This document shows positions 34,321 to 44,100 of a DNA stretch of 64,000 nt, in pieces. The notes beneath the pieces are model-generated. The model made no database searches and was not told where the DNA came from. It saw only the letters and a program-made list of their open reading frames with translations. Within the stretch, counting starts at the first letter, position 1. Each line of letters starts with the position of its first letter. Source of the DNA: Halichoerus grypus (taxonomy: Eukaryota > Chordata > Mammalia > Carnivora > Phocidae); NCBI RefSeq assembly GCF_964656455.1, contig NC_135712.1, forward strand, positions 95,146,294-95,210,293, in the 5' to 3' direction. The position numbers and the translations under genes were made by a program.

Positions 34321-35202
34321 TCTTTTGTGTATGTGGGGGAGGGTAAAAAATACATAACATTAAATTTAGTATCTTAATCATTTTTAAATACACAATTCAG
34401 TAGTGTTAAATATATTCACATTGTTGTGCAACAGATCTCTAGAACTTTTTCATCTAGCAGAACTGAAACTATTTCTATTAAACACTAATTCCTCCTTTCC
34501 CTCTCTGTTCAGCCCTTCACAAATAGCTCTTCCTGTTTCTATGATTTTGACTACTTAGATTCTTCATGAGTAGAATCATACAGTATTTGTTCTTTTGTGA
34601 CTTATTTTGCTTAACATAATGTCCTCAGGGTTCATCTGTGTTGTAGCATGTGACAGGATTTCCTTCTTTCTAAGGCTATATAATATACCATTGTATTATA
34701 CACCACATTTTGTTTATCCATTCATCTGTCGACAGACATTTGGATTGCTTCTACCTTTTGGCTATTGTGCATAATGTTGCAATGAAGCTGGATGTGTAAG
34801 TATCTCTTTGAGATCCTGCTATGAATTCTTTTGGATATATATCCAGAAGTGAGGTTGCTGGATCATATGGTAATTCTATTTTTTTTTTTTATTTTGGGGA
34901 AAATCTCCTTACTAATTTCCACAATGGCTGCACCATTTTATATTCCTATCAGCAGTGCACAAAAGTTCCATTATCTCTTCATCCTTCCCAACACTTCTTA
35001 TTTTCTGTTCTTTGTATAGTGGCCATTCTAATGGGTGTGAGACATCTCATTGTGATTCTAATTGAATTTCTCTTATGATTTGAGATGTTGAGCATCTTTT
35101 CATATATTTGTTGGCCGTTTGTATATCTTCTTTAGAGAACTGTCCATTTTTTGCGCATTTTTTTGATTGAGTTATTTGGTTTTTGTTGTTATAGAAAATC
35201 CT

Positions 35203-35369
35203 GGGGCGCCTGGGTGGCTCAGATGGTTAAGCGTCTGCCTTCGGCTCAGATCATGATCTCAGGGTCCTGGGATCGAGTCCTGCATCGGGCTTCCTGCTCC
35301 TTGGGAGCCTGCTTCTCCCTCTGCCTCTCTCTCTCTCTCTGTCTCTCATGAATAAATAAATAAAATCTT
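35203..35369 (+). mobile_element. CAN-SINE, plus-strand member of an inverted pair
   Basis: Intact head 'ggggcgcctgggtggctcagatggttaag', body with 'gatcatgatctcagggtcctgggatcgagtcc', a CT-rich stretch and an (AAATAA)n tail. It lies in the L1 and is flanked by a 10-bp duplication with one mismatch: 35193-35202 (agaaaatcct) and 35586-35595 (agaaattcct). Its tail is split by the second SINE, and the remaining piece lies at 35568-35585. Confidence 0.95.
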
Positions 35370-35567
35370 TTTTTAAAAAAAGATTTTATTTATTTATTTG
35401 ACAGAGAGAGAGATAGCGAGAGCAGGAACACAAGCAGGGGGAATGGGAGAGGGAGAAGCAGGCTTCTCGCAGAGCAGGGAGCCCAATGAGGGGCTCGATC
35501 CCAGGACCCTGGGACCATGACCAGAGCTGAAGGCAAACGCCTGATGACCGAGCCACCCAGGCACCCG
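35370..35567 (-). mobile_element. CAN-SINE, minus-strand member inserted in the first SINE's tail
   Basis: Read on the plus strand: 'aagattttatttatttatttgacagagagagaga', 'gggagagggagaagcaggcttc', 'gggctcgatcccaggaccctgggaccatga', 'gagccacccaggcaccc'. It is flanked by a 12-bp exact duplication of the first SINE's tail (aaataaaatctt at 35358-35369 and 35568-35579). It is therefore the youngest of three nested insertions (L1, then plus SINE, then minus SINE). Confidence 0.95.
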
Positions 35568-36205
35568 AAATAAAATCTTGAAAAAAGAAATTCCTTATAT
35601 ATTGTAGATATTAACCCCTTCTCAGATATATGATTTACAAATATTTTCTCCCATCTCTTAGGTTCCCCTTCACTCTTTTGATTGTTTCCTTTAATACTCA
35701 GAAGTTCTTAATTTCAATGTAGTTGTCTATTTTTGTCTCTTTTTATTTTTGTTGCCTATGTTTTTGGTGTCATCTCTAGGAAATCGTGGACAAATCTGAT
35801 GTCCTAAAGCTTTTCCCCTATGTTTTCTTCTAGCAGTCTTAGAGTTTTAGGCCTTATGTTTAGGTCTTCGATCTATTTTGGATTAATTTTTGCATATGGT
35901 GTAAGGTAAGGGTCTAACTTCAATTGTTTGCATGTAGACATACAATTATCCCACCACCATTTGTTGAAGAAACTGTCCTTTCTCCATTGTATAGTCATGG
36001 CACCATTGTCAAAATTGTTTGACCATTTAGGCAAGGTTTATTTCTGGACTCTCTATTCTATTCTCTTGGTCTGTATATCTGTCTTTTTGCCAGTACCACA
36101 TGATTATCATTGCTTTACAGTACGTTTTGAAATCAAGAAGTGTGAGACCTCCAACTTTGTTCTTTTTCAAGATTGTTTTAGCTATTGGGAATCCCTTAAA
36201 GCTAA

Positions 36206-36814
36206 TTCTTGTATGCAAAGAAGTTCCTCATTATTATTTGAGTAAGGCACAGTTTTTCTACATCTTTTCTGTCAGAGGGGAAAATGAACACCAAAATCTC
36301 TTCCCTGGCAACTTTTATTCTGAATTCCTATTTTTTTGTGTGTCTGCATGCCTTCAGTAACTTGAGTAACAAATCCAAACAGCCATTATTAATGTCATTC
36401 ATATCCAGGAAAGATCAAAAATAATTCTTGAGAATATAGAGCTTTCCATTCCTTCCCCAACCCAATATGGATAAAACTGAGGAAGCTTTCACAAAAGTGG
36501 ATAAGTGAGCAAAATAGCAGTCGATGAAGCTCAATAAATAAGGAAAAGTATCTACCTAAGGAAAAATGATCAAACCCAATATAGTCTCAGGCCTATCTAT
36601 TTCAACCCCAGATAAGAAGATAGGAAGCATTTTAGCTATTCTCTGGAAGTTTAAGCTCAAATTGTGGCTAAGGTCCCAAATCACCAGCCTAAAGTCAATG
36701 TACTTGAAAGCTCATTATCCTACATTTGCATCCAAACATAGTGCCAATTTGTACCTGGAATATTTTTTATAGTTTTGACTGTGTGTTTTATGTAGCACAT
36801 GGGAAGACAGCTTC
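36206..36814. other. Spacer between two oppositely oriented L1s
   Basis: About 600 bases with no recognised feature; AT-rich. Confidence 0.45.
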
Positions 36815-37812
36815 AGCTTACTATGTAGCTATGGAGCATCAGTATCCAAAGTTCTGGCAGTATATTATCAAAAAAGTGAACAACCCACAGAATGGGAGAA
36901 AATATTTGCAAATCATATATCTGATAAGGGACTAGTATCCAGCATATGTAAAGCTTACAGTTCAACAGTAAAAAGAAAAAAGGGGGAAATAATTTGAATA
37001 GACGTTTCTCCAAGTAATACATAAATAGCCAATAAACACATGAAAAGATGCTGAATGTCATTAGCCACTAGGGAACTGCAATCCAAAACCACAATGAGAT
37101 AGAACTTCACACCTACTAGGATGGTTATAATCAAAGAGACACTAACAAGTGTTGACAGTGGTGGAGAGAAATTAGAACACTCATACATTGCTGGTGGGAA
37201 TGTAATTTAGTGCAGCCACTTTGGAAAATAGATTGGCAGTCCTTCCAAATGCTGGATTACCATATGACCCAGCAATTCTATCACAGGAGAATGGAAAACA
37301 TATGTCCACACAAAAATTTGTACAAGGATATTCATAATAGCATTATTTATAAGAGCCAAAATGTGGAACCAAACTAAATGACCATCAGCTGATAAATACA
37401 TAAGCAAAATATGGCATATCCATACAATATAATATCATTCAACCATAAAAAGGAATGAAGTACTGATACATGCTACAACATAGATGAACCTTGAAAACCA
37501 TATTCTAAGTAAAAGAAGCCAGACACAAAAGGCCACCTATTGATTTATGATTCCATTTATATGAGAGGTACAGAACAGAAAATCCATAGAGACAGAAAGT
37601 ATATTAGTGGTTACCAGGACTTGAGAGGCGGGGGGAAGTGGGGAGTGACTGTAAATGGGTATGGGGCTTCTTTTTGAGGTAATGAAAATGTTCTGGGGTT
37701 AGGTAGTGGTGATAGTTATACAACATTGTGAAAATACTAAAAAGCACTGAATTATATATACTTTAAAAGGGTGAATTTTCTGACATGTGTATTATATCCC
37801 AATTTTTTTTAA
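36815..37812 (+). mobile_element. Old LINE-1, ORF2 end plus 3' UTR
   Basis: 'agaatgggagaaaatatttgcaaatcatatatctgataagggactag', 'acacatgaaaagatgctgaatgtcattag', 'acatagatgaaccttgaaaaccatattctaagt', 'tttatatgagaggtacagaacag', and the 3' end 'gtgaattttctgacatgtgtattatatccc' plus an A/T-rich tail. Same domain order as the 34.3 kb element but in the plus orientation. Both contain the ORF2 end, so they are separate insertions and not one inverted element. Confidence 0.9.
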
Positions 37813-38247
37813 AGTTGAGTTTACAGGTCAGTACCAAACTGCAAAGTGTTTTATATTGGTCCCTAATAAGATGAGAAGTCTATGCCATGATGAAAGCAGA
37901 CTACATCACTAAGCACTCTATTTAGTTCAGCTGACATTTTTTTTTTCTCACGGCAAGACTTTCTCAATGAAGTTAGCAGTCCATTGATTCTCCTTCTAAG
38001 GTAAGCTCCTTATCATCCTTGGGACAGGTAATGAAGAGTTCACAGATCAGCTACTTTAAGTAAAGCCACTGTCATCTGCATGCCTGACTTGGTTACATGA
38101 CACACTGATAAATGAATTAAGACATTCACAATTTCGGAGAGCAACCATTCCAAACTTATGTCTTACATTTGATTGTACATGGTAACATAACTTCAGTTCA
38201 GTTCATCATGCCTCTATATATCAGGCAATGGATGAGGTAATAGAAAT

Positions 38248-38332
38248 TAAGAAGGAGGAGGGCAGGAGGAAGAGTTAGAGAAGGAGGATGAGAAGTGGAG
38301 AAGGGAAAGTGGAGGAGAAGGGAGGAGAATCT
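38248..38332. repeat. GA-rich (polypurine) tract
   Basis: About 85 bases almost entirely of purines on the plus strand ('aggaggagggcaggagg', 'gaggagaagggaggag'). Simple-sequence origin; such tracts can form triplex structures in vitro. Confidence 0.8.
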
Positions 38333-38598
38333 AAAATAATTAGACAGGTGCTATATACTTAAAGAACTTATTCTGGGAAATTAAATATGTGATTTGTTCA
38401 ATGTGATGAGTATAATGAGAGAAGTAGGAATAAAATACAGAAGAGGGGGAGGTTACTTTGGGGCAGGATATACTTTCTGTATGGTCAGAAAAATCTGGAG
38501 GATCCATATGAGGTGGGTCGTAAAGGATGAGTAGGTATACATCTTGGAATATGGAAGAACCAGAGTTAATTTAACTAAAAGGCCATGCATATAAATTG

Positions 38599-38779
38599 GT
38601 GTTTGTCAAGTTGTGGTTCCCAGATCAGCAGCATCAGCATTGCTTAGGAACTTGTTAGAAATAATCCTTAGTCCCATACCCTAATTAAGGAATCAGACAG
38701 TCTGGGGTTGGGGCACAGCAATCTGTTTTAACAAGCCCTTCGAGTGCTTCTGATACACACTCAAGTTTGAAAACCACTA
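38599..38779 (+). mobile_element. MER20-like hAT-Charlie DNA transposon copy
   Basis: 'tcaagttgtggttcccagatcagcagcatcagcattgcttaggaacttgttagaaat' through 'gcacagcaatctgttttaacaagcccttcgagtgcttctgatacacactcaagtttgaaaaccacta' follows MER20 as I remember it, including both termini, which are related as inverted repeats. Non-coding. Confidence 0.75.
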
Positions 38780-38823
38780 TTTTAGATAAATACAGAAAAT
38801 GGCTTAAAAAGTATATACCGAGT

Positions 38824-38842
38824 CTTAAAAAAAAAAAAAAAA
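38824..38842. repeat. A-rich homopolymer
   Basis: About 18 consecutive A residues. No retrocopy was recognised upstream. Confidence 0.85.
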
Positions 38843-39789
38843 AGCAGAGTGTTCTACTTTAGTACTATTTTATCCCTTCTCCCTCAGAAAACCTCACTAA
38901 ATGAAAAATAAAAAAATATTTCAAGATATTATCCATCAAGACAAATGGGAGAGGAGACCACAACTAGCCAACTATTTCCAGAAGAGTTGGGAAGGTAGAA
39001 GCCTGATGAGTCCTTTCCTAACTGCCTTGGTAGAGAGAAGTCATAAACGTTACAAGGCAGGTACCTGCAGAAGGCAATGCCCAGAAGAGAAGTGAGCCAG
39101 TTCCCCAGAGAGAATGCAAAAGAACTTGGTACTTGAAAGTACCTGGAAGGAGTAGGTGATGTGTGAGCCTAAAATGAGGGATCTGGTTGTAGAATATGGA
39201 GAGTAGATGACTCTCTGATGTTACTTTTTCCTTATGTCCCTCAAGAGAGAGGTGATGTATTTCCTGGAAAAGCTGAACTGCAGATGTTCATCCTTGACAC
39301 AGTACAGAACAGGGGTGAGGCAAAGAACATAGGAACATTAAGTAAAAGTCTACAGGATGAACAGGGGGCCCTTCGTGGCCCTTCTCACCTGTAGTCCTCA
39401 GAAAACCTGTATCCAAGTGTATATCATGCACCTTGTGGAGGTTGAAAGATTGTTCTCTGGAGACCCCAATGAAAAGGCCAGTGATTGATAACCTTCCAGT
39501 GAATTCTACCACTTGACTATTCCCACCTACAAAAACAGAGCTTCCTTTCAACAATCTTTGTATGTTTATGCTTAAACCTAATTAGCTGAGGGTCACCAGA
39601 TGTGATGAAAGCTTCCACTATGTAGAGACCTATAGGAAAACAGTAGATAAAAGAAAACTGAAAAAAGGAGGAAAAATGTCCCCTTCCCCCTAAAATTACA
39701 ATTATTAACTTCAGAAAGAGAATATACTACATTCACATACACACAAAAAAATGTTTTGCTATAAAAAAGAAACACTCAAAAAATGAGAA
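38843..39789. other. Non-coding stretch, nothing recognised
   Basis: No gene or confident repeat assignment. Short open frames at 38901-39095 and 39288-39554 have no recognisable features. Confidence 0.4.
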
Positions 39790-39905
39790 ATTGTTTTTTA
39801 CAGTGATTTACAATTGTAATATAGTTGACATACAATATTATATTAGTTTCAGGTGCACAAAATAGTGATTTGACAATTATAACATTATGAAATGATTTCA
39901 ACCTA
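39790..39905 (-). mobile_element. Old LINE-1 3' UTR fragment
   Basis: 'atatagttgacatacaatattatattagtttcaggtgcacaaaatagtgatttgacaatt' matches the reverse complement of an old L1 3' end motif. Confidence 0.6.
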
Positions 39906-40819
39906 GAATTCCATACTCAACTAAACTATCAATCAAGTACAAGAGAAAGACAATTTCAGACATACAAAAACTCAAAAAATTGACCCACTCTTATACCCTT
40001 TCTTAGGAAGCTCCTAGAGAAAATGTCTCAGCAAAATGAGGAAGTGAAAAAAGAAGGAAGGAAATAAGAAGAAAGATATGGAAATCAGAAAATATGTGCT
40101 TTGGCACTTACGAGACAAAGAGCATCTCCAGGAAGTTGGCGAAGGGAATTTTTTTAAATATTATTTATTTATTTATTTAGAGAGGAAGAGAGCACACACA
40201 TGTAGGGAGAGGAGAGAGAGAGAATCCTAAGCAGACTCCCCTCTGAACACGAAGCCCACCCGACAGGGGACTCGATCTCACAATCCTGAGATCATGACCT
40301 GAGCCAAAATAGAGAGTCAGTTGCTTAACCACCTGAGCCATCCAGGCACCCCAGCAAAGGGAATTTTTACAACCCAAGCTGCAAGCCAGAACTAAAAAAA
40401 GCATCCTACCAGCTGGGAATAAGTAGGGGGCATAGAGTGAAAATCTCTGGAAAATAAAAGGGAGGGGTCATTTAACACATTCAGGAGATATAGAAATTAT
40501 TTCTAGGTATTAGAGCATTTGGGGAGAAAATTAACAACCAATAAGTGAGAAAAAACTGCACAAGAAAATCACATCTGTGAAACAACAACAACAAAAACCA
40601 AAGCTCAAATGAGAAAGGAAATATCTTAAGATATTATTTGGTGTAGCTGCAAATAATATGCCACATATAACACAATATAAATATTCATGCATATTTGTGA
40701 TAAACTACTAAGAGCATAAAGGAAAGGAAGGTTGGGGAAGTGGGGGTTTAGCAGATCCAAAATAAAAAGGAAGTCAATAAACACAGCCTGATAAAATAAA
40801 TTAAGAAATAACAGAATCA
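39906..40819 (+). mobile_element. Probable old L1/HAL1-like internal fragment
   Basis: 'cctagaattccatactcaactaaactatcaatcaagtacaagagaaagacaatttcagacatacaaaaactcaaaaaattgacccac' resembles a known internal stretch of old L1/HAL1 elements. It is interrupted by the SINE at 40154-40353. The 3' half is less certain. Confidence 0.4.
40154..40353 (-). mobile_element. CAN-SINE with target-site duplication
   Basis: Read on the plus strand: 'aaatattatttatttatttatttagagagg', 'ggggactcgatctcacaatcctgagatcatgacctgagcc' and 'gagccatccaggcacccc'. A 15-bp duplication with one mismatch flanks it: 40139-40153 (gcgaagggaattttt) and 40354-40368 (gcaaagggaattttt). Body divergence suggests an older subfamily than the copy at 50.5 kb. 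Confidence 0.95.
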
Positions 40820-40987
40820 GGACACCTGGGTGGCTCAGTGGGTTAAGCATCTGACTCTTGGTTTCAGCTTAGGTCATGATCTCAGGATCATGGAATCAAG
40901 CCCCATGTTGGGCTCCATGCTAGTGGGGAGCCTGCTGGATATTCTCTCCCTCTCCCTCTGCCCCTCCCCCACAAAATAAATAAATCT
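40820..40987 (+). mobile_element. CAN-SINE
   Basis: 'ggacacctgggtggctcagtgggttaagcatctgactcttggtttcagcttaggtcatgatctcaggatcatggaatcaagccc' with CT-rich part and 'aaaataaataaatc' tail, which has expanded into the GAAA microsatellite on its right. Confidence 0.93.
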
Positions 40988-41014
40988 GAAAGAAAGAAGA
41001 AAGAAAGAAAGAAA

Positions 41015-41071
<57 letters not shown>

Positions 41072-41153
41072 AGAAAGAAAGAAAGAAGAAAGAAAGAAAG
41101 AAAGAAAGAACAAAAGAAAGAAGAAAGAAAGAACAAAAGAAAGAAAGAGAAAG
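40988..41153. repeat. (GAAA)n/(GAAGAAA)n microsatellite at SINE tail
   Basis: About 165 bases of GAAA units with scattered GAA interruptions and two CAAAA variants, directly attached to the SINE tail. Slippage in A-rich SINE tails commonly generates such tracts. The minus-strand open frames here (40874-41136) read as FFLS repeats and are an artefact of this tract. Confidence 0.97.
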
Positions 41154-44100
41154 GAATAGGTTAATCTATCAGATGGTGGTATATGTATGGAAAAATAAAA
41201 GAATGTCCTAGGATAGAAATAAAGGCTGTTTTATAGTGTGATCAGGCCTTTTCTGAGCAGTTACCCGAATTCTCAGAAGGAGCCAGTCATGCCAAATTTG
41301 GAGGACAAATCCTCCAGGCAAAAGTAATAGCAAGTGTTAAGATTTTGAGGCAATACTAAACTTAGTGTGTTCTAGAAAGGCAAGAAGACCAGTAAGCACT
41401 GGGCAAAGCCAGCATATGGGTAACAGTAGAAGAGACATATCCAAATGGGAGAAAATCATTTGAGCTTCAAGATTGTGCTGTATCTAAGAAGGTTACGTGA
41501 TTCAAAGAAAAACAAAGCAATACCACATCTGTTTATTTCATGGATTGATCCTGCCCTGCATGATTCTATCCTGCCTTCTTCACCACTTTAGTACCATCAA
41601 GCACTAACACCACAGGGCCCTGTACTGTAGTAAACACTCAGAGAAAAATTCTGCTGGCTAATATATCTGAGTCTTTTGCATGTCTGGGAATTAGTCTACT
41701 ACCACATAAATCATGCCCCCTCTGCTTCTGTCTACTCTGCTCCATTTTGCATTTCTCAGTGTAATCATCATCCGAATTTCCTATTCACATTTTCAATAGT
41801 AGTAACCTACAAGATTTCACATTTTCTGAAAATACAAGACTTTTGTGTAGAAATTATAATTAGGCTGGCTGGGCAATGTTCTATTATTAGTAAGAATTGT
41901 GATTTTTAGAGTTGTGGGTTAATTGCTAATAACTGTATGCAGTGTTTTCCCTCAAGATGTTTTCTATTACAGTAATTAACTGAGCAGCTGGGAGAGCAGA
42001 CATTAACCATTTGTCTTCACAGTAGCCCTCACTGGGGATTCTACCCAAACCTTTGCACATGGCTTTATTTGCTATTTGATGGGTAATGTAAGAGGGAGGC
42101 ATAAAAGATATAGGGTGTTCACACTTTGGAATGGATATGCAATTTAAAATGATTTTTTCTTGTTGAAAGGATTCTTTCTCACACATATGATGAATAGATT
42201 ATGAGAAACGTAGAATGTCTTTTAGATATATGGATTTATTTGACTAGTTTTTATGTGCATATTTCTCTTAGTATCTTCACATAATGAAATTTTGTCACAG
42301 TGATTGTGTCAGAAGCCTGAGCTGCCCTGAAGACACCACTGGTTTATCTGTTTACAAATTAGATTGGACCAGTAAATCTAGCTGCTACCGAAGAAATCTG
42401 TTCAGCACAACTTTAGGAGCCATTACCTGATAGCCCTATTCCTTTTCATGATACCTGAATTCCCATTTGGTTGTTAACTCAGCTCTGGCCCTTGATTTTA
42501 GTATCTGGAATCTCCCTCTGGGACTCTTGGTGCTTCCTTGTGTGATTTTCTGCTTACTGTCTCATGTGGCCCCTCTCTCAAGACTATATGCAAAAATCAG
42601 GTATTTTGACCCCAGGTTCTCCTAACCAACTCTGCTGTTGCCTGGACTCCACTCCATCTCTGCCAAGTTCTTTTCTGCAGCATGCCTTTTGTTAGTGCAA
42701 AGGCGTTCTTCTTTTTTTAAACAGGGAACATTTTATTTAGCATATTTTTAAAACAAAATGTCTCAAACCACAAGTAGAGACTAAGTACAATTTTTTTTTT
42801 ATTAAAAAAGCTAGGCTTTTGGGAAATTTTTAGGTATATAAGAATTCTTTATCTTCCCTCTTGTTGAATAAAATAATAAATTCACTACTGTTCAGATCTC
42901 ATCGCTTTTTTTTTTACCCAGCTTTTCCAGAGGCAAGAATTTTCTTTCTTCTTAAAATTACCCCTTTTCTTTGAATCCAGAAAAGTTCTGGGCTGTCAGA
43001 GTGTGTGGTTGTAAGAGCCTCAATAGAAGAATGCTATCTGATTTAAATTAATTCCACAGAAGCTACACAAACAAGAGCACTCCAGGCCCTCTGGTGAATG
43101 AGGCAGGAGGAATGAGCTTTCCTTCCCGCTGTGAAAAGATACAAGACCCTGACCCACTCTGCCTTGGTTGGTGGTGGCTCAGCATGACTCATTGGGGCCA
43201 CCAACTCACTGTCACTGCTCAAAAGGGAGACTCACCCAATAGAGATCACGCTCCTGAGCCTAAATTTTGCAAGTCTCAAAGGTCCCCCTTGTACTTTGAA
43301 GAGTGTAATTTACCAAGGGTTTGAAGGCAAACAAGGCTGTAGTATAATGTAAAGAAAACTTTTCATTCAGAAATTTCCATTATGGAAATCCTACTGGGAG
43401 CCTGGGCCATTAACTAGAACAACCCTAGAAACAGGTTGACAAGACAGAATCAGGTAGAACCTAGAGTCTGGTGTAGATGCGTTTAAGAAGACAACTTTCA
43501 AAGCAGTTAGAGGTAAGATATCGGGCAGAGAAGTGTAAGACTGTGATCCTCAGGCCAGTGAGAGCTTCAAGCAAAGGCAGGGCAACAACCAGGATACTCT
43601 CATGGGAGAGAAGTTGCTCTAACCACTTGGCTGTGGACAAAGGAGCCCTGAGTCATCCTGCCTCTTCCTCTAGGAAACCTTGACTCCATGGGTTCATTCT
43701 CCCTGTATAGCATTCAAACCTAAATGATGCTATCTGCTTAATTTTTTATAAAGAGTGCCTTGCAGGGAAATGCTTTAATGAATACTTTTTGATTAACTGG
43801 TTGGTTGAACCAATTTTGGAAAAGCTCTGCAAAGCATGAATTAAAATACAAATTGAGTTTAGAAAATATCAGCTTGCATATTCCAAAGGAGATAAGCTCT
43901 TCTCAACTTGCCCTCACAATTCTTCCTTATGGCAAACCCTTTTCAATATACTCCTAGCAATAACTAGCAGTGGAAGGCCAAACAAAAATAATATCTACAT
44001 TTTCTGTCCACTTAAAATGAATTTCATACGATAAAATCCGAGTTGATTGTTTCAAATTAATATCCAAGTGTTCTGATTTTACTGTCCACTTCCTCCATCC

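Larger units (their letters stand above)
34330..36205 (-). mobile_element. Old LINE-1, ORF2 end plus 3' UTR, split by SINEs
   Basis: Read on the plus strand it is the reverse complement of an old mammalian L1: 'gggtaaaaaatacataacattaaatttag', 'cttattttgcttaacataatgtcctcagggttcatctgtgttgtagcatg', 'caccacattttgtttatccattcatctgtcgac', 'gcaatgaagctggatgtg', 'gaagtgaggttgctggatcatatggtaattctat', 'atggctgcaccattttatattcctatcagcagtg', and after the SINEs 'attaaccccttctcagatatatgatttacaaatattttctcccat' and 'accaccatttgttgaagaaactgtcctttctccattg'. The 5' limit is near 36205. Several frames inside are dead ORF2. Confidence 0.9.

Noticed and set aside
36815..37812. Forward half of a single 5'-inverted L1 together with the 34.3-36.2 kb L1
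   Set aside because: Both carry the same ORF2 end and a 3' UTR, so they are two separate insertions.
40874..41136. Minus-strand frames rich in F, L and S
   Set aside because: They are translations of the GAAA microsatellite and the adjoining SINE.
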